A DNA stretch of 5,644 bases. Source: Betaproteobacteria bacterium (lineage in GTDB: Bacteria; Pseudomonadota; Gammaproteobacteria; Burkholderiales; SG8-41). A program made the position numbers and the translations under genes. Each line of letters opens with the position of its first letter. Position 1 is the first letter of the stretch. Below are positions 1 to 5,591 of this stretch, piece by piece. The notes beneath the pieces are model-generated. The model ran no database searches and was not told the DNA's origin. It worked only from the letters and a program-made list of their open reading frames with translations. The stretch covers positions 1-5,644 of the forward strand of contig JAHZNX010000159.1 in the NCBI GenBank assembly GCA_020028375.1, read 5' to 3'.

Positions 1-1052
1 CAGGCACGCTCGGCCGCGACCAATACGAAGATGCCCGGCGCGAGCTCGAGGCAAGGCTCCTCGAGGACGTCCGCGACTCCGGGACCGGGTCGGGCGTGGC
101 GAAGCCGGGGCGCGCCGCCGCGATCCTCGCCGGCGTCGCGATCCCGATTGCCTCGATCCTGATCTATTTCGCAGTCGGCAACCCGGGAGCGCTCGCGCCG
201 CGAGGCGACAGCCACGGCATCACCCGAAGCCAGATCGAGGGCATGGTCGAGCGCCTGGCCGCGCGCATGAAGGAGAACCCGGACGACGCGACCGGCTGGG
301 CGATGCTCGGCCGCTCCTATGCGGTGCTCGACCGTTATCCCGAAGCCACCGCGGCCTACGCCAACGCCGTAAAGCGCTCGCCGCCGGACGCGCAGCTGCT
401 CGCCGATTACGCCGACGCGCTCGCCATGGCGCAGGGCCGGCGCCTGCAGGGCGAGCCGGAGAGCCTCATCGCGCGGGCGTTGAAGATCGATCCGAGGAAC
501 GTGAAGGCGCTCGCGCTGGCAGGCACAGCGGCGTTCGAGAGCATGGATTTCAAGGGCGCCATCGCGCACTGGCAGAGAATCCTCGAGATCGTGCCGCCGA
601 AATCCGACATGGCGGAGTCGATCCGCGACAGCATCGCGGATGCGAAGCAGCTCGCCGGCGGCGCGGTGAAGCCGAAACCGGCGCCCGCGCGCGCCGCGGC
701 GGCCGCACCAGGCACGGTCAGCGGCACCGTGCAGCTCGCCCCCGCGCTCGCCGCTCGTGTCGCGCCCGCCGACACGGTCTTCGTCTTCGCCCGGGCGGTA
801 GACGGGCCTCGCGTGCCACTCGCGGTCATGCGCAAGCAGGTGCGCGAGCTGCCCGCTGCGTTTTCCCTGGACGATACGATGGCGATGGCGGCCGGCATGA
901 AGCTCTCCGATCACCCCCGCGTGGTCGTCGGCGCGCGGGTCTCGAAGAGCGGCAACCCCTCACCTCAGCCGGGCGACTTCGAAGGACTGAGCGCGCCGGT
1001 TGCAGTGGGTGCTACCGGCGTCAACGTCGTTATCGGCAACGAAATTCGCTGA
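1..1052 (+). CDS. ccmI: Cytochrome c maturation protein CcmI (CycH), 5' end cut off by the window
   Basis: CcmI is the System I subunit that binds apocytochrome c in the periplasm and presents it to the CcmF/CcmH haem ligation complex. The reading frame (codons from base 3) is open to the left edge, so the true start lies outside the window; a GTG at 96 is internal. The 349 visible residues begin with the charged cytoplasmic loop typical of the family (GTLGRDQYEDARRELEARL). Then come a second membrane helix (about residues 38-58), TPR-like helical repeats (about 78-216, including a WAMLGRSYAVLDRYPEA repeat), an Ala/Pro-rich linker, and the C-terminal beta-rich domain found at the end of CycH proteins (about 235-349). 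The first membrane helix is missing only because of the window edge. The gene normally closes a ccmABCDEFGHI operon, and a hairpin 14 bases after the stop fits that. Family assignment is from domain order and the loop motif; I consider it firm. Confidence 0.93.
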   Translation, partial: GTLGRDQYEDARRELEARLLEDVRDSGTGSGVAKPGRAAAILAGVAIPIASILIYFAVGNPGALAPRGDSHGITRSQIEGMVERLAARMKENPDDATGWAMLGRSYAVLDRYPEATAAYANAVKRSPPDAQLLADYADALAMAQGRRLQGEPESLIARALKIDPRNVKALALAGTAAFESMDFKGAIAHWQRILEIVPPKSDMAESIRDSIADAKQLAGGAVKPKPAPARAAAAAPGTVSGTVQLAPALAARVAPADTVFVFARAVDGPRVPLAVMRKQVRELPAAFSLDDTMAMAAGMKLSDHPRVVVGARVSKSGNPSPQPGDFEGLSAPVAVGATGVNVVIGNEIR

Positions 1053-1060
1053 CCGCCGGA

Positions 1061-1192
1061 AAAACTCCCCTCTTGCCCGAGGGCGAAGCGGGGTTTCGAG
1101 AAGCATGCCTTCGAGCCGCTGAGCGACAGTCGCGATGCAGCGCGACTGGACGGGCGGGGTGCCCGCGGAGCAGGCGGGGTGGTGGGAGGAAC
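1061..1192 (+). repeat. REP-like dispersed repeat, copy A (interrupted)
   Basis: The first 22 bases (from 1061) match the reverse complement of 2559-2580 at 19 positions. The last part (1173-1188, GGCGGGGTGGTGGGAG) matches the other end of the same inverted copy, near 2526-2542, with one extra G there. Between these ends copy A carries about 80 bases that copy B largely lacks. They include a perfect 8-base inverted repeat (CAGTCGCG/CGCGACTG, 1127-1148, loop of 6) and a GCGGG/CCCGC hairpin (1154-1166). The layout is that of a palindromic intergenic repeat rather than coding sequence. Only two copies are visible, so the genome-wide copy number is unknown. Confidence 0.55.
1062..1097 (+). terminator. 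Probable terminator after ccmI
   Basis: A hairpin starts about 14 bases after the ccmI stop. CCCC (1067-1070) pairs with GGGG (1090-1093), CTT (1072-1074) with AAG (1086-1088), and GCC (1075-1077) with GGC (1082-1084) around a small loop. AAAA precedes it and TTTCG follows. The short T run makes it weak in the + direction. Read on the - strand the same stem is followed by AGTTTTT, a better terminator signature, so it may act both ways. It is also the first part of the REP-like repeat described separately. Confidence 0.5.
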
Positions 1193-1239
1193 CTGGCCTG
1201 CGTTGCTCGGCGGCGAACAGGGGCCTCAATTGCCGTTAT

Positions 1240-1255
1240 GGTTAGTCGGCTAACC
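1240..1255. promoter_or_regulatory. GGTTAG-N4-CTAACC dyad, possible operator of the toxin-antitoxin module
   Basis: This is a perfect 6+6 inverted repeat with a 4-base spacer, 15 bases upstream of the proposed -35 of the toxin-antitoxin promoter. The antitoxin has an N-terminal helix-turn-helix, and antitoxins of this type usually autoregulate by binding dyads near their promoter. The operator role is an inference from position and symmetry. Confidence 0.4.
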
Positions 1256-1270
1256 CAATTCGTTCTGACG

Positions 1271-1299
1271 TTGCTGGTTTCCATGGGCCGCGGTACCAT
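1271..1299 (+). promoter_or_regulatory. Putative sigma70 promoter for the toxin-antitoxin operon
   Basis: TTGCTG (1271-1276) and TACCAT (1294-1299) are 17 bases apart, the ideal spacing. The -10 keeps the key T1, A2 and T6 positions; the -35 keeps TTG. Transcription would start near 1306, about 18 bases before the antitoxin ATG. The match is moderate and unsupported by other evidence. Confidence 0.4.
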
Positions 1300-1323
1300 C
1301 ACGGCGCACAAATCGGGTCAATC

Positions 1324-2028
1324 ATGGGGAAAATGGCGTTTACCGAGCGTGATCTGAGGGAAATGCCTGCCTACGGCATTCCGGAGGCTGCGGGATACCT
1401 GCGGCTGCCGGTTTCCACGCTACGCGCCTGGCTGCTCGGACAGCGATATCGCGTGGGAAGCGCGCCCAAGTTCTTCCGCCCGGTTATTGAGATTGCTGAT
1501 GCGAAGCACCGGCAGATGTCGTTCATCAACCTGGCCGAGGCGTTCGTGCTTGCCGGTATCCGGCGCGAGCACGGAGTTCCTCTGCAGCACGTCCGCAAGG
1601 CGCTTGACTATGTGCGCAAGCTTTTCAGGTCCCGCCGTCCCCTTGCGGAGGAAAGGTTCGAGACGGACGGCGTGCATCTCTTCGTGCGGCGATTCGGCGA
1701 ACTGGTTGGAGTTTCGCAGGACGGTCAAATGCTCATGGAATCCATGCTCCGCGAACGACTCGCGCTGGTGAAACACGATCCGAAGGGTATTCCAGAGAAG
1801 CTCGTTCTGTTCCCGGCGCCGAAGGACAAGAAACAGAGCGCGGATGTCGTGATTGATCCGCGCCTCTCGTTTGGCCGCCCGGTGCTGGACGGACTCGGCG
1901 TGCGCACGTCTATTCTGTTCGAACGCTTCATGGCGGGCGATGATGTGCCCGACTTGGCGCGCGACTATGACGCACCGCCTGAGGCGATCCAAAATGCCAT
2001 CCGCTGCGAACTTCGCGCAGCAGCGTGA
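1324..2028 (+). CDS. VapB45-like antitoxin: helix-turn-helix plus DUF433 domain
   Basis: This is a 234-residue protein, close in size to the Mycobacterium tuberculosis antitoxin VapB45. Residues 17-40 read as a MerR-like helix-turn-helix (YGIPEAAGYLRLPVSTLRAW), expected to bind the operon's own operator. The middle part (about 55-160) is helical and basic. Residues 174-231 form a DUF433 domain, recognised by the pattern VVIDP...FGRPVLDGLGVRT...FMAGDDVPDLARDY..PPEAIQNAI, the small helical domain found on antitoxins paired with PIN-like toxins. The expected role is to neutralise the downstream toxin and repress the operon. ATG 1324 lacks a strong Shine-Dalgarno sequence, and an in-frame ATG at 1333 is possible. 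The 3' end overlaps the toxin gene by 35 bases, implying translational coupling. Visibly less GC-biased codon choice than ccmI or hemN suggests acquisition. Confidence is high for the domain call and lower for biochemical function. Confidence 0.85.
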   Translation: MGKMAFTERDLREMPAYGIPEAAGYLRLPVSTLRAWLLGQRYRVGSAPKFFRPVIEIADAKHRQMSFINLAEAFVLAGIRREHGVPLQHVRKALDYVRKLFRSRRPLAEERFETDGVHLFVRRFGELVGVSQDGQMLMESMLRERLALVKHDPKGIPEKLVLFPAPKDKKQSADVVIDPRLSFGRPVLDGLGVRTSILFERFMAGDDVPDLARDYDAPPEAIQNAIRCELRAAA

Positions 2029-2425
2029 GACCGAGCGGCTCGCCTCACTCACCTTCTTCCTGGATCACCAGATCGGCCGGCACGTGGTAGCGGGGGCGCT
2101 ACGTGCAGCCGGGGCTCACGTCGAAGTCCATCTCGACCACTTTCCCGGCAACAAGCCCGACCCGGAATGGATTCCGGTGATCGGTGAATACGGCTGGGTG
2201 CTGATTACCAAGGATCAGAACATCCGCCGTAACCCGCTGGAGCGCGCCGCCTATGAATCGGCCAAGCTGCGGGGTTTCATCGTCACCGGAAAGGACATGG
2301 ACGGCAAGGAACTTGGCGAGCTGCTCGTACGCTGCTTGCCTGGCATGGTCCGACGAGTCGCGGAGCGATCGGGGCCACTGCTTTTTACGATTTCGCGTGG
2401 GGGAACGTTCACTAAATTGCTCTAG
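1994..2425 (+). CDS. VapC45-like toxin with a PIN-like nuclease fold
   Basis: This is a 143-residue protein, close to the length of VapC45. I start it at ATG 1994, preceded by GAGG (1981-1984, 9 bases away) and inside the end of the antitoxin gene. The frame is open further upstream (ATG 1853), but that part is a meaningless shadow of the antitoxin. The PIN-like pattern is visible: a strand ending in Asp (FFLDHQIG, D24), a helix (residues 28-40), a strand GAHVEVH, an acidic PDPEW segment (D56, E58), and the strand-plus-Asp motif VLITKDQNIRR (D74). D24, D56 or E58, and D74 are the likely metal-binding acidic residues. Such toxins are expected to cleave RNA; the target here is unknown. A basic tail (R120, R121, R125, R135) could contact RNA. 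All expected motifs are present, so the toxin looks intact. The antitoxin immediately upstream supports the call. Confidence 0.82.
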   Translation: MPSAANFAQQRETERLASLTFFLDHQIGRHVVAGALRAAGAHVEVHLDHFPGNKPDPEWIPVIGEYGWVLITKDQNIRRNPLERAAYESAKLRGFIVTGKDMDGKELGELLVRCLPGMVRRVAERSGPLLFTISRGGTFTKLL

Positions 2426-2451
2426 GGACGGGTAACCGGTCAAGGCGGGGT

Positions 2452-2486
2452 GCCTGCGCAACTTGCGCAATCTTCTCAATGCAGGC
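2452..2486. repeat. Nested inverted repeats downstream of the toxin gene
   Basis: TGCGCAA-C-TTGCGCA (2455-2469) is a perfect 7+7 inverted repeat. Overlapping it, GCCTGC (2452-2457) pairs with GCAGGC (2481-2486) to form an alternative, longer stem-loop. The two structures are mutually exclusive. They lie between convergent genes and have no T tract, so they do not look like a classical terminator. I do not recognise a known element; a protein-binding site or the end of an inserted segment are both possible. Confidence 0.4.
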
Positions 2487-2525
2487 TGGTCGAGCAGCGC
2501 AGGAGACCTCAGGAGTTCACCAATC

Positions 2526-2580
2526 TCCCACCACCCCCGCCGCTCTGCGGCGACCCCTCCTCGGGCAGGAGGGGAAATTT
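2526..2580 (-). repeat. REP-like dispersed repeat, copy B (compact, inverted relative to copy A)
   Basis: It consists of two adjacent hairpins: CGCCGC/GCGGCG (2538-2543 with 2547-2552, loop TCT) and CCCCTCCT/AGGAGGGG (2554-2561 with 2567-2574, loop of 5). Its ends match the two ends of copy A in opposite orientation. It begins only 2 bases beyond the hemN stop codon. Paired GC hairpins squeezed against a gene end are typical of REP-type elements. Confidence 0.6.
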
Positions 2581-2582
2581 AA
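2554..2582 (+). terminator. Probable terminator for the toxin-antitoxin transcript
   Basis: A perfect 8-base stem (2554-2561 with 2567-2574) is followed on the + strand by AAATTTAATT, an AT-rich tail in otherwise GC-rich DNA. On the - strand the stem lies just after the hemN stop, but TCGCCG rather than a T run follows. It should therefore work mainly for the + transcript, and possibly as a 3' RNA-stabilising structure for hemN. The + strand tail overlaps the last hemN codons. Confidence 0.45.
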
Positions 2583-3989
2583 TTAGATGACGCGGGAGTA
2601 ACGGCGCACCTCGCGGTCGCGCCGCAGGTAGCGGTCGAAAGCCATGGCAATGTTGCGGATGACGAAGCGGCCGCGCGGGGTGACCGTGAGCCAGCCGTCC
2701 TCGTTCACGATCAGCTCCAGCGCCTCGAACTCGCGCAGGTCCGCGAGCTCGGCCGCGAAGTAGAGGTCGAAGTCGATCAGGTAGGCGATCTCGACCGCTT
2801 CCTTCGACAGCGCGAAGTTGCACATCAGCGACTGGATCACGTGCCGGCGCAGGAGATCGTCCGCCGAGAGCTCGATGCCGCGCATGATCGGGAGTTCCCC
2901 GCGGTCGAGGCGGTCGTAGTAGTCCGGCAGCGCGCGCTGGTTCTGGCTATAAGTGGGCCCGACCGAGCCGATCGCGGAAACACCGAAGCCGATGAGGTCG
3001 GCCTCGCCGCCCGCCGAGTAGCCCTGGAAATCGCGGCGGAGCCGTCCTTGGCGCTGCGCCACCGCGAGCGCGTCCTCCGGCAGCGCGAAGTGGTCCATCC
3101 CGATATACACATAGCCCGCGCCGGTCAGCCGCTTGACCGCGAGCCCGAGCAGCTTCAGCTTCGTCTCCGGCGACGGCAGGTCGCGGTCGTAGATGCGCCG
3201 CTGTGCCTTGAAGCGGTGCGGCAGGTGCGCGTAGTTGTAGAGAGCGATGCGGTGCGGGCGCGTCGCGAGCACCCGCGCGAGCGTCGCGTTGAAGGTCATC
3301 AGCGTCTGTTTCGGCAGCCCGTAGATGAGATCGATGTTGATCGAAGCGAAGCCGGCATCGCGCGCGGCCTCGATCACCCCCAGCGTGCGTTCGGCGCTCT
3401 GCAGCCGGTGCACCGCCACCTGGACCGACGGCTCGAAATCCTGGATGCCGAAGCTCACGCGGTTGAATCCGATCTTGCGCAGGGCACGCACCGCCGGCGC
3501 GTCCACCGTGCGCGGATCCACCTCGATCGAGTAGTCGCCGTCCGCCGCGAGCTGGAAGGGCCCGGCAATCCGCGCCCAGAGCTTGTGCAGCGTCTCGGTG
3601 TCGTAAAAGGTCGGCGTTCCGCCGCCCCAGTGCATCTGCGTGACTCGCAGATCGTCGTGGAACAGCGCGGCCTGGATGTCGATCTCGTTCCCCAGGTAGT
3701 CGAGGTAGCGCGCGGTCTTGCCCGCGTCGCGCGTGACGAACTTGTTGCACGCGCAGTAGAAGCAGATGTCGCGGCAGAACGGCAGGTGCAGGTAGAGCGC
3801 GAGCGGCCTCTGGACGGCCCCGATGTTGCGCCGTTCCGCCCAGGTACGGTACTGCTCCGGCCCGAACGCCTCGACGAAGCGGTCGGCGGTGGGATACGAG
3901 GTGTAGCGCGGGCCGCTGCGGTCGAAGCGGCTCACCAGCGAGCTGTCGAAAGCGGTCGGCGCGGAAATCATTCTCCGATCCCAAATCAT
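2583..3989 (-). CDS. hemN: Oxygen-independent coproporphyrinogen III dehydrogenase HemN
   Basis: This radical SAM enzyme converts coproporphyrinogen III to protoporphyrinogen IX without oxygen, in the cytoplasm. Numbered from ATG 3989 (468 residues), the family's N-terminal SGPRYTSYPTA motif is at 25-35. The 4Fe-4S motif CxxxCxxCxC is at C72, C76, C79 and C81, with Y66 just before it. The SAM-binding WGGGTP is at 121-126, and E156, Q183, R195 and D220 fall where the E. coli enzyme has its SAM-contacting residues. The C-terminal part (about 370-468) matches the HemN C-terminal domain. The extra cysteine after the SAM triad separates true HemN from HemW-like proteins. ATG 3989 has GGAG 4 bases upstream; ATG 3971 would give an N-terminus exactly the E. 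coli length and is a real alternative. nirK lies 104 bases upstream in the same direction. I see no FNR dyad or obvious terminator in that gap, so readthrough from nirK is likely. The gene looks intact. Confidence 0.95.
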   Translation of the reverse strand: MIWDRRMISAPTAFDSSLVSRFDRSGPRYTSYPTADRFVEAFGPEQYRTWAERRNIGAVQRPLALYLHLPFCRDICFYCACNKFVTRDAGKTARYLDYLGNEIDIQAALFHDDLRVTQMHWGGGTPTFYDTETLHKLWARIAGPFQLAADGDYSIEVDPRTVDAPAVRALRKIGFNRVSFGIQDFEPSVQVAVHRLQSAERTLGVIEAARDAGFASINIDLIYGLPKQTLMTFNATLARVLATRPHRIALYNYAHLPHRFKAQRRIYDRDLPSPETKLKLLGLAVKRLTGAGYVYIGMDHFALPEDALAVAQRQGRLRRDFQGYSAGGEADLIGFGVSAIGSVGPTYSQNQRALPDYYDRLDRGELPIMRGIELSADDLLRRHVIQSLMCNFALSKEAVEIAYLIDFDLYFAAELADLREFEALELIVNEDGWLTVTPRGRFVIRNIAMAFDRYLRRDREVRRYSRVI

Positions 3990-4093
3990 TGCGCTCCGTG
4001 ATCGACCGGCACGCCTGTCGTTATCCCCGCTATTTCCCCACGGCCGTTTGCCGGAAATCGAAAACACGCAGCACAGTCAACACGATCGCGCGC

Positions 4094-5521
4094 TCAATGG
4101 GCGCCCGGTACTGCCGTAGTGCCGGCTGGCTGCGAGTCGATCCAGTGGAAATACTTGATGTACTGCCGGATCTCGGCATCGCTCAGGTTCTGGTTCGGCA
4201 TCGGGATATTGTTGTACTCCTTCAACATCGCCTTGGCGTAGGCGTCGGTCTCAAGCATCTTTTCGGGCGCTTTCATCCACTTGTATAGCCAGACGTCGGG
4301 GCGGCGCTTGGTGACCCCGGCAACGTCGGGGCCGAGCTTCCTGCCCTGTCCCACGGAGTGACAGGCAAGGCACTTGCTTTCGAAATTGAGCTTGCCCTGC
4401 ACCGTGTCCGGATCAGTCGGGGCCATCGAGGCGGGAATGTTGTGGTGCTCGAGCTCCTTTTCTGCGGCCTTCGCGCTCGTGGAAATCAGGCCGATCGCGC
4501 CCTGCGAGGCGTTGGCGAAGTGGTGATCGACCATAATGTAGGAACCCGCCTCGGGGATCATGAACTCGACGATCGCACTGTTCGATGAGCCCAGTAGCAG
4601 GGTCTGCATGCCACGGAACTGGTTGTCAGGATTGCCCTCGATCCAGACGCGGTCGAAGATCGTTCCCACCACGTGAAAGCTCGAGGTCTTGCTCGGACCG
4701 ACGTTGAGCACGTGGAGCCGAACGCGTTCGCCGGGCTTGGCCGGCAGCGGCTTCCCCACCATTCCGTTGTGCGCGCCGTTGAATACGGTATAAGACGGCT
4801 GCGAGGCGCGCAGCCGTTCGCCGTCGAGCACATAGAGCGGCGCGCCATCAATCTTGCGTTTGCCGGGATCGGGTTTTGCGTAGAACTCGCTCTGGACGAT
4901 CACGTACTCGCGGTCCACCTTGGTCGGGTAGCCACCGCGCGGCTCGACGACCACCGCGCCGTACATCCCCGATGCGATGTGCTCGAGGATCATCGGCGTG
5001 CCGCAGTGATACATGAAGATCCCGGGATAGTTGAGCGTGAACTCGAAGGTAATGGTTTGCCCCGGCGCGATCGAGCGGTACTTGCCCTGGGGCGAGACCA
5101 TCGCGGCGTGGAAATCCATCGAGTGCATCATGGGCGCGGCGACGAGCTGCACGGCAGGCACCATCTCGTCGCTGCGATTGGTCATCGTGAACCGGATCTT
5201 GTCGCCGACGCGGGCGCGGACGGTCGGGCCCGGCACTTGGTCGCCGAAAGTCCATGCGCTGAATTTCACGCCCGGCGCGATCTCGATGATCTTGTGCGTG
5301 GTGTCGAGCCGGACGTCCTTGATGGGAGAGGAATCGAGGGGCTTCAGCTCGGCGCCCAAGCTGAGTGACGCCCCCGAGGCGAATGCCCCCTTGATGCGCT
5401 CCGACGAGACCTTCGCCGGCACCGGCTTGAGGTCCATTTTCGAAGTGTCGTACTGATCGCTGCCGGTACCGCATCCGGCGACATTCACGAAAAGGACAAG
5501 CAACAACAGTCTTGATATCAC
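4094..5521 (-). CDS. nirK: Copper nitrite reductase NirK fused to a C-terminal cytochrome c domain, predicted lipoprotein
   Basis: It reduces nitrite to nitric oxide in the cell envelope, the committed step of denitrification. From GTG 5521 the protein has 475 residues. Residues 1-17 form a lipoprotein signal (Arg4, a Leu/Val-rich core, lipobox VAGC with Cys17). Two cupredoxin domains span about 60-195 and 200-350. Type 1 copper ligands are H133, C173, H181 and M186; type 2 ligands are H138, H172 and H333; the catalytic pair is D136 and H283. All are present. After a linker (about 350-376) comes a class I cytochrome c domain with CLACH at 384-388 and a likely axial M441. This matches the three-domain Cu-haem reductases such as that of Ralstonia pickettii, in which the tethered haem feeds electrons to the type 1 copper. 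The ATG at 5551 is rejected as the start: it has no ribosome binding site and overlaps the predicted -10. The likely regulator is an FNR/DNR-type protein. CcmI and HemN nearby serve the haem domain. Confidence 0.95.
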   Translation of the reverse strand: MISRLLLLVLFVNVAGCGTGSDQYDTSKMDLKPVPAKVSSERIKGAFASGASLSLGAELKPLDSSPIKDVRLDTTHKIIEIAPGVKFSAWTFGDQVPGPTVRARVGDKIRFTMTNRSDEMVPAVQLVAAPMMHSMDFHAAMVSPQGKYRSIAPGQTITFEFTLNYPGIFMYHCGTPMILEHIASGMYGAVVVEPRGGYPTKVDREYVIVQSEFYAKPDPGKRKIDGAPLYVLDGERLRASQPSYTVFNGAHNGMVGKPLPAKPGERVRLHVLNVGPSKTSSFHVVGTIFDRVWIEGNPDNQFRGMQTLLLGSSNSAIVEFMIPEAGSYIMVDHHFANASQGAIGLISTSAKAAEKELEHHNIPASMAPTDPDTVQGKLNFESKCLACHSVGQGRKLGPDVAGVTKRRPDVWLYKWMKAPEKMLETDAYAKAMLKEYNNIPMPNQNLSDAEIRQYIKYFHWIDSQPAGTTAVPGAH

Positions 5522-5522
5522 G

Positions 5523-5532
5523 TCACCCCCTT
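5523..5532 (-). promoter_or_regulatory. Strong Shine-Dalgarno sequence that sets the nirK start at GTG 5521
   Basis: The - strand reads AAGGGGGTGA, one mismatch from AAGGAGGTGA, the complement of the 16S 3' tail. Its GGGGG core ends 4 bases before the GTG. No comparable site precedes the ATG at 5551. The spacing is slightly short, but the length of complementarity is exceptional. Confidence 0.7.
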
Positions 5533-5549
5533 GCTGGGGCCCAGTGGTC

Positions 5550-5555
5550 ATTCTG
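5550..5555 (-). promoter_or_regulatory. Putative -10 element of the nirK promoter
   Basis: The - strand reads CAGAAT, matching TATAAT at 4 of 6 positions including A2 and T6. It lies exactly where a -10 belongs (-12 to -7) if the FNR-type box is centred at -41.5. That places the transcript start at about 5543 and gives a 22-base leader before GTG 5521. Confidence 0.5.
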
Positions 5556-5577
5556 TGCTGGCCGCAAGATGCGCCGA

Positions 5578-5591
5578 TTGACCTAGATCAA
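5578..5591 (-). promoter_or_regulatory. FNR/DNR-type binding site upstream of nirK
   Basis: TTGACCTAGATCAA matches the FNR/ANR/DNR consensus TTGAT-N4-ATCAA at 9 of 10 fixed positions. The one deviation is C for T in the left half. The site lies upstream of nirK, the classic target of CRP/FNR-family regulators responding to low oxygen or nitric oxide. Its centre (5584.5) is at -41.5 from a start at 5543, the class II activation position. FNR, ANR, DNR and NnrR cannot be told apart from the site alone. Confidence 0.8.

Noticed and set aside
1073..1357. Small open frames in the spacer between ccmI and the antitoxin, on both strands
   Set aside because: They run through inverted repeats and the promoter region, lack ribosome binding sites and family motifs, and overlap the antitoxin or ccmI out of frame.
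1853..1993. Extended N-terminus of the toxin gene starting at ATG 1853
   Set aside because: This stretch translates the antitoxin DUF433 region in the wrong frame. The PIN-like fold begins only after the ATG at 1994, which has GAGG upstream and gives the expected length.
2509..2823. A - strand open frame ending in a Gly-rich PQSGGGGG segment
   Set aside because: It is a shadow of the hemN 3' end running into the REP-like repeat; such Gly-rich tails are common artefacts of these repeats.
2841..4001. A 386-codon open frame on the + strand opposite hemN
   Set aside because: It is antisense to a gene with every HemN catalytic motif. Its translation is Arg/Val/Glu-rich and low in information, as expected for a shadow frame in GC-rich DNA.
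4041..4054. CGGC/GCCG hairpin between nirK and hemN as a terminator
   Set aside because: It has only four base pairs and no T run on the - strand, too weak to call.
4673..5368. A 231-codon + strand open frame opposite nirK
   Set aside because: It is antisense to the conserved copper-binding domains, has no recognisable motif, and is rich in Arg, His and Asp from reversed GC-rich codons.
5549..5551. ATG as the nirK start
   Set aside because: It has no Shine-Dalgarno, overlaps the predicted -10, and lies upstream of the predicted transcript start; GTG 5521 fits much better.
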